A DNA stretch of 52,673 nt from Gammaproteobacteria bacterium (GTDB lineage Bacteria > Pseudomonadota > Gammaproteobacteria > Chromatiales > Chromatiaceae), in contig JAABTK010000023.1 of the NCBI GenBank assembly GCA_011389885.1, forward strand, positions 1-52,673, given 5' to 3'. Each line of letters opens with the position of its first letter. Position 1 is the first letter of the stretch. Both the position numbers and the translations under genes were made by a program. The notes beneath the pieces were generated by a model. It was not told the DNA's origin. It searched no databases and saw only the letters and a list, made by a program, of their open reading frames with translations. This document shows, piece by piece, positions 16,459 to 27,312 of this stretch.

Positions 16459-17877
16459 ATGTTTCGCAAGATCCTGATCGCCAACCGCGGCGAGATCGCG
16501 GTGCGCATCATACGCGCCTGCGCCGAGATGGGCATCCGCTCGGTGGCCATCTACTCGGACGCCGACCGCTATTCGCTGCATGTGAAGAAGGCGGACGAGG
16601 CCTACAGCCTGGGCGCCGACCCGCTGGCGGGCTATCTCAACGTCTACCGCATCGTCAACCTGGCCATGGCCACCGGCTGCGACGCCATCCACCCGGGCTA
16701 TGGCTTTCTGTCCGAAAACCCGGAGCTTGCCGAGGCCGCGCGCAAGCGCGGCATCGCCTTCATCGGCCCCACGCCCGAGGTGATTCGCCAAATGGGCGAC
16801 AAGACCGAGGCCCGCTTCGCCATGCAGCGCGCCGGGGTGCCGGTGACGCCGGGCTCGGACGGCAACATGGACAGCGAGGAGCACGCCCTGGAGGTGGCCG
16901 AGGAGCTGGGCTACCCGGTGATGCTGAAGGCCACCTCGGGCGGCGGCGGGCGCGGCATTCGCCGTTGCGATTCGGCCAAGGAGCTGCGCCAGAACTACGA
17001 GCGGGTGATCTCCGAGGCCACCAAGGCCTTCGGCCGCGCCGAGGTGTTTCTGGAAAAGGCCATCGTGAACCCGCGCCATATCGAGGTGCAGGTGCTGGCC
17101 GACGAGCACGGCAACGCCATCCACCTTTACGAGCGCGACTGCTCGATTCAGCGGCGCAATCAGAAGCTGATCGAGATCGCCCCGTCGCCGCAACTGGACG
17201 AGGCCCAGCGCCAATACATCGGCGGCCTGGCGGTGATCGCGGCCAAGGCCGTGGGCTACACCAACGCCGGCACCGTGGAATTCCTGATGGACCACCGGGG
17301 GCTGTTCTTTTTCATGGAGATGAACACCCGGGTGCAGGTGGAGCACACCGTTAGCGAGACCATTACCGGGGTGGACATCGTGGAGGAACAGATTCGCATC
17401 GCCGCCGGCATGCGGCTGCGCTTTCGCCAGGACGAGATCCAGCGCCGCGGCTTCGCCATTCAGTTCCGCATTAACGCCGAAGACCCCAAGAACAACTTCC
17501 TGCCGAGCTTCGGCCGCATTTCCCGTTACTACGCCCCGGGCGGCCCCGGGGTGCGCACCGACGCCGCCATCTACACCGGCTATACGGTGCCGCCCTACTA
17601 CGACTCCATGCTGGCCAAGGTGATCGTTTGGGCCCTGACCTGGGAGGACGCGGTCAAGCGCGGCGAGCGCGCCCTGCGCGACATGGGGGTGTTCGGCATT
17701 CGCACCACCATCCCCTTTTATCTCTCCATTCTGCGTAACGAAGAGTTCCGCAGCGGGGGCTTTAACACCAGTTTCATCGAGACTCACCCCGAGCTGGTGA
17801 ACTACACCAGCATGCGCCGGCGCGAAGACCTGGCGGCGGTATTGGCGGCGGCCCTGGCGGCCCACGCCGGTCTCTGA
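16459..17877 (+). CDS. pycA: Biotin carboxylase subunit (pyruvate carboxylase subunit A type)
   Basis: 472 residues from ATG 16459, preceded by GGAGG. Biotin carboxylase fold: FRKILIANRGEIAVRIIRA at the start, HPGYGFLSENPELAE, the ATP-grasp glycine loop KATSGGGGRGIR and EMNTRVQVEHTVSE near residues 288-301. It carboxylates biotin using ATP and bicarbonate. AccC and PycA are hard to separate by motif alone, but the gene 25 bp downstream encodes a carboxyltransferase fused to a biotin carrier, which points to two-subunit pyruvate carboxylase (pyruvate to oxaloacetate) rather than acetyl-CoA carboxylase. Confidence 0.85.
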   Translation: MFRKILIANRGEIAVRIIRACAEMGIRSVAIYSDADRYSLHVKKADEAYSLGADPLAGYLNVYRIVNLAMATGCDAIHPGYGFLSENPELAEAARKRGIAFIGPTPEVIRQMGDKTEARFAMQRAGVPVTPGSDGNMDSEEHALEVAEELGYPVMLKATSGGGGRGIRRCDSAKELRQNYERVISEATKAFGRAEVFLEKAIVNPRHIEVQVLADEHGNAIHLYERDCSIQRRNQKLIEIAPSPQLDEAQRQYIGGLAVIAAKAVGYTNAGTVEFLMDHRGLFFFMEMNTRVQVEHTVSETITGVDIVEEQIRIAAGMRLRFRQDEIQRRGFAIQFRINAEDPKNNFLPSFGRISRYYAPGGPGVRTDAAIYTGYTVPPYYDSMLAKVIVWALTWEDAVKRGERALRDMGVFGIRTTIPFYLSILRNEEFRSGGFNTSFIETHPELVNYTSMRRREDLAAVLAAALAAHAGL

Positions 17878-17902
17878 TCCCGGATTCGAGAGGACCCATT
17901 TC

Positions 17903-19726
17903 ATGCCCAAGGTTCACATTACCGACCTCACCCTGCGCGACGGCCATCAATCCCTGATCGCCACCCGTATGCGCACCGAGGACATGCTGCCTATCTGCCC
18001 CAAGCTGGACGCCATCGGCTTCTGGTCGCTGGAGTGCTGGGGCGGCGCCACCTTCGACGCCTGCGTGCGCTTCCTGCGCGAAGACCCCTGGGTGCGCCTG
18101 CGCAAGCTGCGCGAGGCCCTGCCCAACACCCGCTTGCAGATGCTGTTGCGCGGCCAAAACCTGCTGGGCTATCGCCATTACTCGGACGACGTGGTGCGCG
18201 CCTTCGTGGCCCGCGCCGCCGACAACGGCATGGACGTATTCCGCATCTTCGACGCACTGAATGACGTGCGCAACCTCCAGACCGCCATCGAGGCGGTGAA
18301 TAAGGCCGGCAAGCACGCCCAGGGCGCCATCAGCTACACCACCAGCCCGGTGCATGGCATCGACGCCTTCGTCAACCAGGCCAAGGAGTTGGCGCGCATG
18401 GGCTGCGCCTCGGTGGTGGTCAAGGACATGGCCGGGCTGCTCACCCCCTACCACTCCGCCGAGCTGTTCAAGGCCCTGCGCGACGCCATTGATCTACCGC
18501 TGCAACTGCACACCCACGCCACCGCCGGGCTGGCCGAGATGTGCCACTTAAAGGCCATCGAAAACGGCTGCGAGCATATCGATACCGCGGTCTCCGCCTT
18601 CGCCGGCGGCACCAGCCACGCCCCCACCGAGAGCATGGTGGCGGCCTTGCACGGCACCGAACACGACTCGGGCCTGGACCTGGAGGCCATTCAACAGGTG
18701 GGCGTCTACTTCCACCAGGTGCGCAAGAAGTACCATCAATACGAGAGCACCTTCACCGGCGTGGACACCCGGGTGCAGGTGAACCAGGTGCCCGGCGGTA
18801 TGATCTCCAACCTGGCCAACCAGCTCAAGGAACAAAACGCACTGGACCGCATGGCCGAGGTGCTGGCGGAGATCCCCTCGGTGCGCAAGGACCTGGGCTA
18901 CCCGCCGCTGGTCACCCCCACCTCGCAAATCGTGGGCACCCAGGCGGTGCTTAACGTGCTCACCGGCAAGCGCTATCAGAGCATCACCAACGAGGTGAAG
19001 CGCTACCTCCAGGGCGGCTACGGCAAGGCCCCGGCCACGGTGAACCCGACCCTGCAACAAGAGGCCGTGGGTAAGGAGGACCTGATCGAGTGCCGCCCGG
19101 CGGACCAGCTCAAGCCGGAACTCGACCGCCTGCGCGGAGAGATTAACGGCCTAGCCGAATCCGAGGAGGACGTGCTCACCTACGCCATGTTCCCCGAGGT
19201 GGCCAAGCTCTACCTGGAGCAGCGCAGGTCCGGCACCCTGCAACCCGAGGTGCTCGAAACCCCCTCCGAGGGCGGCGACGCGGTCAAGACCGCGCCCACC
19301 GAGTTTAATGTGGTGCTGCACGGCGAGAACTACCATATCAAGGTCACCGGCGCCGGCCCCAAGGAACAGGCCGGCCGTCACTTCTACTTCAGCGTAGACG
19401 GCATCCCGGAAGAGATGATCGTGGAGACCCTGGACGAAATCGTCCTCGGCGGCGGCACCCAGGGCGCGGTCAAAGAGGCCATCGCCGGCAAACGCCCCAA
19501 GCCCAGCAAGGAGGGCCACGTCGGCACCACCATGCCCGGCAACATCGTGGACGTACTGGTCAAGGAAGGCGATCAAGTTGAGGCCGGCCAGGCCGTGCTG
19601 ATCACCGAGGCCATGAAGATGGAAACCGAAATCCAGGCCCCCATCGCCGGCGCCGTCATCCAGGTGCTGGTGGCCAAGGGCGACTCGGTGAACCCCAACG
19701 AGGTGCTAATCGAGATCGAGCCCTGA
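17903..19726 (+). CDS. pycB: Carboxyltransferase with biotinyl domain (pyruvate carboxylase subunit B / OadA-like)
   Basis: 607 residues. The carboxyltransferase TIM barrel opens with ITDLTLRDGHQSLIATRM; MLLRGQNLLGYRHY and VVKDMAGLLTPY (metal/carbamyl-Lys region) follow. A PYC_OADA domain is in the middle, and a C-terminal biotinyl domain carries the lipoyl/biotin-type site EAMKMETEI near residue 570. OadA of the sodium-pumping oxaloacetate decarboxylase has the same layout, but no oadB/oadG membrane subunits are present and a biotin carboxylase gene precedes it, so anaplerotic pyruvate carboxylase is preferred. Ends just before a 34-bp perfect palindrome. Confidence 0.87.
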   Translation: MPKVHITDLTLRDGHQSLIATRMRTEDMLPICPKLDAIGFWSLECWGGATFDACVRFLREDPWVRLRKLREALPNTRLQMLLRGQNLLGYRHYSDDVVRAFVARAADNGMDVFRIFDALNDVRNLQTAIEAVNKAGKHAQGAISYTTSPVHGIDAFVNQAKELARMGCASVVVKDMAGLLTPYHSAELFKALRDAIDLPLQLHTHATAGLAEMCHLKAIENGCEHIDTAVSAFAGGTSHAPTESMVAALHGTEHDSGLDLEAIQQVGVYFHQVRKKYHQYESTFTGVDTRVQVNQVPGGMISNLANQLKEQNALDRMAEVLAEIPSVRKDLGYPPLVTPTSQIVGTQAVLNVLTGKRYQSITNEVKRYLQGGYGKAPATVNPTLQQEAVGKEDLIECRPADQLKPELDRLRGEINGLAESEEDVLTYAMFPEVAKLYLEQRRSGTLQPEVLETPSEGGDAVKTAPTEFNVVLHGENYHIKVTGAGPKEQAGRHFYFSVDGIPEEMIVETLDEIVLGGGTQGAVKEAIAGKRPKPSKEGHVGTTMPGNIVDVLVKEGDQVEAGQAVLITEAMKMETEIQAPIAGAVIQVLVAKGDSVNPNEVLIEIEP

Positions 19727-19733
19727 CTGGCAA

Positions 19734-19767
19734 CACTGGAGCACAGCCCGCGGGCTGTGCTCCAGTG
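19734..19767. terminator. Perfect 34-bp palindrome after pycB
   Basis: CACTGGAGCACAGCCCG followed immediately by its exact complement CGGGCTGTGCTCCAGTG. It starts 7 bp after the pycB stop, but no T-run follows. It may end transcription or be a repeat: the core ACAGCCC-N-CGGGCTGTGC type recurs at 27656-27673 and 27996-28013. Confidence 0.45.
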
Positions 19768-19827
19768 GCTAGGCGAGGCTTCGGCGCTGGACAGGCATCC
19801 CCACGCCGGGGCGCGACAACAAGCAAG

Positions 19828-19900
19828 CAAAAACCGCCTCCGCGCGCTCTGCGGTCCTCGGTACCCTCTGCGTTCCTGTGTGGCGTTGTTTCCGTTAGTT
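19828..19900 (-). repeat. Dispersed ~65-bp repeat, copy 3
   Basis: On the minus strand: ACGGAAACAACGCC, then AGGAACGCAGAGGGTACC, then GAGGACCGCAGAGCGCGCGG. It sits between the pycB palindrome and the end of the DUF3782-like gene. Same order of blocks as copies 1, 2 and 4. Confidence 0.72.
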
Positions 19901-19913
19901 GTGCGCAGGCCTA

Positions 19914-20528
19914 CTACTCGCTCTCTTGCACCCATTCAACCGGTTTGAAGCCTTCGTCATTGAGCACCGAGATGGAGTCCCCGTTCTGGGCCAGGACGAA
20001 CAGCCCCTTGCGGTAGGCGTAACGTCCTACTTCTTTGGGCAGCACCATCGCGGCGACGGCGCCGAAGACGCGCAATCCCTTGTAATGGGGGAAGCCCCGA
20101 TGGAAGTTGCGCAGCCGGTCGATGTGTTGATCGACATCCGCCTGGGTGAGCTTGCTCTTCACTTCGATAGCGACGATGTCCGTATCATTGACCACCAGCA
20201 GATCGATCTCCATTTCCAACTCGCCACGCTCCGTCTCTACGTCACGGTGGACCTCGTGGACATCAATGCCGCGTTCGCGAAACAATCGCACCGCCGCCGG
20301 GCGCACCATCTCCTCGACAAACTCCCCCAGTCGATTGCTGAATTCACCCCACTGCTTGTCCCATCTGCTGGTGATCTCTTGTAGGCGTCGATCGGTCTCC
20401 TTCATCTGCCGATCGGTCTCCTCCATTTGCCGGCCGGTCTGCTTAATCTGCTGGTCGGTCTCCTTCATGCGCCGATCAGTCTCGGCGAACATCCTCCAAA
20501 TGTCATCCGCGCTCAATGGGGCAGTCAT
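19914..20528 (-). CDS. DUF3782-like coiled-coil protein with PD-(D/E)XK nuclease-like core
   Basis: 204 residues. Residues ~15-60 are a run of near-identical seven-residue units of the type ETDRRMK/ETDQQIK/QTGRQME, a continuous coiled coil. The C-terminal half contains EMEIDLLVVNDTDIVAIEVK, which matches the D...ExK metal-binding pattern of PD-(D/E)XK nucleases. Proteins of this layout (DUF3782) are common as isolated accessory genes in bacteria with many mobile elements; their biology is unknown. Nuclease activity is inference from the motif. Confidence 0.72.
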   Translation of the reverse strand: MTAPLSADDIWRMFAETDRRMKETDQQIKQTGRQMEETDRQMKETDRRLQEITSRWDKQWGEFSNRLGEFVEEMVRPAAVRLFRERGIDVHEVHRDVETERGELEMEIDLLVVNDTDIVAIEVKSKLTQADVDQHIDRLRNFHRGFPHYKGLRVFGAVAAMVLPKEVGRYAYRKGLFVLAQNGDSISVLNDEGFKPVEWVQESE

Positions 20529-20800
20529 CGGTTATGCGCTCCTGTGTTGTTTCGTCGAAAATGTGTTGAGGATGCAAAACTTATCAGATTTCGACATACC
20601 TTTTCCCGCGGGAGCAGGCGCAAGGCGGCGATCAGTTTTCCGGCAATCACATGGCCAGGCCAGGCTGGCACATAACCGTTCACGCCCCGCCTATTTCGCG
20701 CCCTCAGCCCTGCACCCCCCCGGCGGGAGAGGGAGTTTTTCGGGTGGGTATGACCGATTACGCTGGCCCCGTCATGGCCTAAATCCGCCCATCGATAGAC
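20529..20800. other. Spacer of 272 bp, no gene seen
   Basis: Upstream region of the DUF3782-like gene and downstream region of the next minus-strand gene. No ORF, tRNA or clear terminator stands out. It has a C7 tract around 20717 and a GGGAGAGGGAGTTTTT string, but no convincing stem. Confidence 0.4.
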
Positions 20801-21499
20801 TCATGGCGAATCACGCCCCTTACGGGCTTCCGGCCAGTCCCAGGGTTCGAGCAGGGCGTTGGATTCCAGACTCCAAGGGGCAACCTCTTCATAGCCGTAG
20901 CTGAGTGGCGTGTCGGAACGGTAACCCGTCTCGGTGGCCAGAAAGCGGGCGATGAAGCCTGCAACCGCCTCGATGGTCAGGAAAGGGACATCAATCACCG
21001 CCTCCAGCCCCATGCCGAATGCGTAATCCCCATGCAGGGTCCAGCATTCGAACACCTGCACGGTACGGGCCTCGGCCAAGCGCGGGAGCGCCCGCTCGAT
21101 CCACTCACGCCGGGTCAGGCCATCCAGTTCCGGGTAGCGCAGCGGCTCGTAGTCGTAGATCCAGTGTTTGGTTTTCGGATCGCGGCGGCCCCGACTGAGG
21201 AAGTCCGGTTCGCGACCCGGGGCCAATTGCAACGAGGCCTCCCAGGCGAGTTCGTCCACTTTCTCCCGATAGTCGTAGCGCGTGGTGCGCAGGGTGGCGT
21301 TGTAGAACAGCGGCGGGCGGGGACTGAGGAATAGGATGTCCGCCCAGCCGTTTTCGCCGTGGAGGTAATCCTGGGTGTAGAACCGGCCTCCCAGCACCGG
21401 CGCGGCCCGCCGAATTTGGTTGCGGGCGCGGATGAACTGGTCCTTCTGGCGATGGCGGGGGAGATCGACGAAGTGGGTCCAGCGGGAGCGTTTGCGCAT
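20801..21499 (-). CDS. Hypothetical protein (unrecognised family)
   Basis: 232 residues from ATG 21499. The frame stays open upstream over the neighbouring gene, but that part is out-of-frame sequence. The protein is soluble and rich in aromatic residues and Arg, with no signal peptide or membrane helix. WTLHGDYAFGMGLEAVIDVP and SYGYEEVAPWSLESNALL are notable conserved-looking stretches, but I do not recognise the fold. It lies 37 bp downstream of another unknown gene on the same strand and is probably co-transcribed with it. Confidence 0.55.
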   Translation of the reverse strand: MRKRSRWTHFVDLPRHRQKDQFIRARNQIRRAAPVLGGRFYTQDYLHGENGWADILFLSPRPPLFYNATLRTTRYDYREKVDELAWEASLQLAPGREPDFLSRGRRDPKTKHWIYDYEPLRYPELDGLTRREWIERALPRLAEARTVQVFECWTLHGDYAFGMGLEAVIDVPFLTIEAVAGFIARFLATETGYRSDTPLSYGYEEVAPWSLESNALLEPWDWPEARKGRDSP

Positions 21500-21536
21500 G
21501 GAAGTGGCCTCGGACGGGGTGGAGGACGGAGTTTGG

Positions 21537-22151
21537 CTAAAGCAGATAGGGCGCCAGCGGATCGCGCCCCTCTTGGTCGCCGCGGACGAATACCTCCGCC
21601 GGGTCCTCCCCGAGCACTTCTTCCAGCACATCCAGCGGATCATCACCCCGCTCCAGGCGCTCGGTGTAGTCGCCGGAAAAGCGGAGAATCCCCTTCGGTT
21701 CTGCGGTCCGAATGCGCCGTACCTCGGCGAGGGCGGCTTGCGCGTAATGGATGCGCCGCATGAGCGCATCCACCCGCGCCTGCTTGTCCGAGAGTGCCAG
21801 AACCAGTCGATTCAGCAGGCGAGCCGAGTCCTCCCACCTCTCGCCCAACTCGCGAATACGCCGCAACGCCGCCTCCAACGAGACCTCGCCCTCTTCGACC
21901 TCGCAATCCACGAACACCCCGTGGGCGATGACGAGAAAGACCGAAAAGCGGCGCACCTGCTCCTCATCGCGCCAGGTGTGCTCGCCCTCGGCGTCGAAGC
22001 CCGCATGATCGAGATAGACCCGGATACCAGCCTCCGCACCACTCACCACATCGCCCTGGCGATAGTGCTCCAGCACGCAGTCGAACCGCTTGGACTGAAG
22101 CTCTATGCTTTTCCCCGCGATTTCGACGTAAAACGAATCGAACATTCCCAT
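21537..22151 (-). CDS. Hypothetical protein with MGMFD-type N-terminus
   Basis: 204 residues, acidic. The start MGMFDSFYVEI with FDCVLEHYRQGDVV resembles the N-terminus of a loose group of small hypothetical proteins, often found in accessory regions, that begin MGMFD and continue with a Gln/Lys-rich strand and a GD turn. The central part (about 85-150) is a long charged helix. No catalytic motif is visible. It forms a likely two-gene operon with the 232-residue gene downstream. Confidence 0.5.
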   Translation of the reverse strand: MGMFDSFYVEIAGKSIELQSKRFDCVLEHYRQGDVVSGAEAGIRVYLDHAGFDAEGEHTWRDEEQVRRFSVFLVIAHGVFVDCEVEEGEVSLEAALRRIRELGERWEDSARLLNRLVLALSDKQARVDALMRRIHYAQAALAEVRRIRTAEPKGILRFSGDYTERLERGDDPLDVLEEVLGEDPAEVFVRGDQEGRDPLAPYLL

Positions 22152-22413
22152 TGTTTACAGCCTGTAAATACGTCGTCGGTGAAGGGCACGGCACAGATAG
22201 GGCGCGACCGAAACAAATGACCGAGGGGCGCCTTCGGCCATCCTACCCGCATGCCTCGGGCGGCGGAGCCGCCCAAACCAGATTCCCAGGCAGGGCCTGG
22301 GAACCAAGAAATGGGGTGCAGTCCTCGGGGTGTGCGGGTTTGCGGTCACGCGCACGCCAAGGCGTGTACTCCGGGCGGGTCGCGCTTTGCGGCTCGACCC
22401 TGAACCGGGGCGA
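22152..22413. repeat. Repeat-bearing spacer downstream of gyrB
   Basis: No gene. It contains a REP-like palindrome at 22283-22305 (TTCCCAGGCAGGGCCTGGGAA), the same hairpin type as in the 13-14.7 kb desert. At about 22322-22371 is a ~50-bp string (CCTCGGGGTGTGCGGGTTT ... CCAAGGCGTGTAC) that recurs at about 27661-27710 in the origin spacer. Confidence 0.6.
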
Positions 22414-24852
<2,439 letters not shown>

Positions 24853-24866
24853 CTACAGTCGCCCCC

Positions 24867-25922
24867 TTAGGGTGTGATTCGGTGTTCGAGCGCGTCCCCG
24901 GCGAGCAACGCGGGTTCAGGGGCGATCGAGGTGACGAAGACTTGGGCGGGGTTTTGGAGCAGCAATTCGCTGACCTGGGTCCTGTGGGTCGAATCGAGTT
25001 CCGAGAAGGGATCATCCAAGAGAAAGATCGGGGAGGCCGGGTCTTGTTGATCGGCGGCGGTGATGATGTCGGCGGCGGCGAGCATAAGGGAAAAGACCAA
25101 AAGCTTTTTTTGGCCCCTAGAGAGGATCCGATCTGCAGGCTTGGCCATGGCCCGAACGGCCACGTCACAGCGCTGTGGGCCGTAAAACGTAAAGCCGCGC
25201 TCCAGGTCGGTTGCAAGACCGGCTTGCAGCAGCTCGGCCAGGGGCCGATTCTCGGACCAGCCAGGCTTCAGGTCCAGGGTAATCGCGGGTAAACGAAACA
25301 AGGGAAGATAGTGGTGCAAGCGCCCCATGACGCGCGTCAGCAGGGCGGAGCGGATGGCCGTAATGCGGGCGGAGAGGTCGGTAAAGGACTCGGTCCAAAC
25401 CGGCAGGGAGCCCGGATCGGTGCGCAGGGCGTGGTTTCGTTGCTGGAGCACCCGTTGAAAGCGGGTCAGGAGTTCGTGATGGGTTGGTTCCACGTGGAAC
25501 ATACACCAATCGAGGAACCGTCGCCGAATCTCAGGGCCGGCATCCAGCAACTGGTGCGATTCGGGCGTGAACAAAATCAACGGCAGCGCGCGCGCCGCTT
25601 GGGAAACCTTTCGCACCACAACCCCATCCATCTTTAGACGTGTTTGACCGTGGCGCCGCTCGGCGCCGATCAGGAACTGCCTACCGCCGCAATCCAATCG
25701 CCCAAACACGCCCCCTGTCTCCTTGCCCCGGGTCACCAAGGACCCGGCCCGCTTCTCCCGAAAGGAACGCCCGCGTCCGAGGAGATAGATCGCCTCCAGC
25801 ACCGTGGTCTTGCCGACGCCATTGTCGCCGGTGACGAGGTTCACCCCGGCCTGGGGCGCCAGCTCCAGTTCACACAGGTTTCTTAGATGGGTTAGCCTCA
25901 GTTGCACCAGGTGCGCGGACAC
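24867..25922 (-). CDS. recF: RecF, DNA gap-repair ATPase
   Basis: 351 residues. SMC-like ATPase with Walker A GDNGVGKTTVLEAI near residues 33-46, the signature region ILSRGQKKLLVFSLMLA and Walker B IFLLDDPFSELD. It acts with RecO/R to load RecA at single-strand gaps. It starts 6 bp after the dnaN stop. The gene carries a perfect parS site (25487-25500) within its coding sequence. Confidence 0.96.
   Translation of the reverse strand: MSAHLVQLRLTHLRNLCELELAPQAGVNLVTGDNGVGKTTVLEAIYLLGRGRSFREKRAGSLVTRGKETGGVFGRLDCGGRQFLIGAERRHGQTRLKMDGVVVRKVSQAARALPLILFTPESHQLLDAGPEIRRRFLDWCMFHVEPTHHELLTRFQRVLQQRNHALRTDPGSLPVWTESFTDLSARITAIRSALLTRVMGRLHHYLPLFRLPAITLDLKPGWSENRPLAELLQAGLATDLERGFTFYGPQRCDVAVRAMAKPADRILSRGQKKLLVFSLMLAAADIITAADQQDPASPIFLLDDPFSELDSTHRTQVSELLLQNPAQVFVTSIAPEPALLAGDALEHRITP
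25487..25500. promoter_or_regulatory. parS: parS centromere site 1 (inside recF)
   Basis: GTTCCACGTGGAAC, a perfect 14-bp palindrome identical to the core of Pseudomonas-type parS bound by ParB. It lies about 3-4 kb from the putative origin. Two more copies are at 30998-31011 and 31093-31106. Confidence 0.88.
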
Positions 25923-25928
25923 GGGGGC

Positions 25929-27032
25929 CTACAAACGCATCGGCATAATCACATAACGGCTCTGTTCCGACTCCTCGGACGATATCAGGCTGCTGGTGTT
26001 GGCATTCGCCAGTTGAATCCTGACCCGCTCCGTCTTGATCACGCCGAGCACTTCGAGCATATAACCCACGTTGAAGCCGATGGACAGCTCATCACCCTCA
26101 TACTCCACCTCCACTTCATCCTCGGCCTCCTCCTGTTCCGGATTGTGGGCCTCCAGCCTCAACATTTGGGGTTGGAGGTGGAAATTGATTCCGCGGTATT
26201 TCTCGTTGGACAGAATCGAAGTCCGTTGCAGGGCCTGGCGCAGCACCTCCCGTTCCACCAGCACTACCTTGTCCGTGGAGCGGGGGATCACCCGCTGATA
26301 GTCCGGGAACTTGCCATCGATCAGCTTGCTGGTGAAGAGCATCGTGCCGAGGTGCATGCGAACGTGATTCACACCCGCCTCCACCTCTACGGTTTTCGCC
26401 TGCTCTTCGGTGAGCATGCGATATAGCTCCAACACCGCCTTGCGCGGAATCAGGATCTGTAGGTTCTCTGATTCCTGTAGGTCGCACTCGGCCTCCGACA
26501 CCGCCAGCCGATGCCCGTCGGTGGCCACCGTGCGCACGGTCTTGGCATCCACCTCCAGCAGCATGCCATTTAAATAGTAGCGCACGTCCTGTTGCGCCAT
26601 AGCGAACTGGGTTCGTTCGAACAGCTCCTTCAGCACCAACCGATCGAGCGCAAACCGGTGGGTGGTGGCCGAGGGCTCGATGGACGGGTAGTCCCTGGCG
26701 GGCAAGACCCCGAGCGAGAATTTAGAACGCCCGGAGCGGATCTTGGCCTTTTCGCCGTCGATTTCGACCTCGATGCGGGCGCCGTCCGGCAGCGCGCGGC
26801 AGATTTCAGTGATCTTCTTGCCGGGAATCGTGAACTCACAGTCGCCACTCCCTGCGGCGGCTACCGTGACGCGAAGCTCTTGCTCCATATCCGTGGCAAG
26901 GATCGTCAAACGCTCGTTCTCCACCCGAAACATTACGTTCGAGAGGATCGGGAGGGTCTGTTTCTTGTCGATCACACCGCCGACGAGCAATAGGGGCGTC
27001 AGGATGTCTTCACGGTTGATCGAAATCTGCAT
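25929..27032 (-). CDS. dnaN: DNA polymerase III beta sliding clamp
   Basis: 367 residues from ATG 27032 (MQISINREDILTPLLLV); the frame is open for 34 more codons, but these run into the AT-rich origin spacer. The three-domain clamp is intact, with LPILSNVMF, GKKITEICRALPDGA, FALDRLVLKELFERTQFAMAQ and the C-terminal YVIMPMRL typical of DnaN. It forms the homodimeric ring that tethers polymerase to DNA. The promoter is presumably in the adjacent spacer; the neighbouring AT-rich block may double as -10 region. Confidence 0.96.
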   Translation of the reverse strand: MQISINREDILTPLLLVGGVIDKKQTLPILSNVMFRVENERLTILATDMEQELRVTVAAAGSGDCEFTIPGKKITEICRALPDGARIEVEIDGEKAKIRSGRSKFSLGVLPARDYPSIEPSATTHRFALDRLVLKELFERTQFAMAQQDVRYYLNGMLLEVDAKTVRTVATDGHRLAVSEAECDLQESENLQILIPRKAVLELYRMLTEEQAKTVEVEAGVNHVRMHLGTMLFTSKLIDGKFPDYQRVIPRSTDKVVLVEREVLRQALQRTSILSNEKYRGINFHLQPQMLRLEAHNPEQEEAEDEVEVEYEGDELSIGFNVGYMLEVLGVIKTERVRIQLANANTSSLISSEESEQSRYVIMPMRL

Positions 27033-27045
27033 AAGCCAGCCTCTG

Positions 27046-27312
27046 TTATTAGTAAAAATACTAAATATACACTTGTTGTTATTATAAGGCACAGGGTCAA
27101 CTGTGGAAAACCAAAATTTCCCTCTTATAAACAACGAGTTGTTGGATAAATCCCGAATCGAAACCCGGTGGATCCCGGCTCAGCAAGCTGGGGATCAACG
27201 GTGGATAACCCGAGCCCGGATTCACGGGCCAAAACCGCGCACAGGTTATCCACAGCAAGCAGGACGCCACTTTAACAGGTTGTTAGGCCCCTCTTCGACC
27301 TTTGGTTTCCGC
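27046..27312. other. oriC-like module A with decayed dnaA 3' stub
   Basis: An AT-rich block (27047-27088) is followed by a near-consensus DnaA box at 27102-27110 (TGTGGAAAA), another at 27200-27208 (GGTGGATAA) and a perfect TTATCCACA at 27246-27254. The stretch AACAGGTTGTTA...CCTCTTCGACCTT at about 27273-27302 matches the last codons of dnaA at 28392-28421; on the minus strand it still reads KVEE..NNLL. The whole segment aligns colinearly with 28165-28430, so it is a diverged duplicate of the dnaA-end/origin module. Confidence 0.72.

Noticed and set aside
16357-17910. Very long minus-strand frame opposite pycA
   Set aside because: The plus strand encodes an unmistakable biotin carboxylase. 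Long antisense frames are expected in GC-rich genes; the same applies to frames opposite ccmA/B, ilvE/waaF and murU.
16459-19726. Sodium-pumping oxaloacetate decarboxylase
   Set aside because: The OadA-like subunit is accompanied by a biotin carboxylase, and no OadB/OadG membrane subunits are nearby; two-subunit pyruvate carboxylase fits better.
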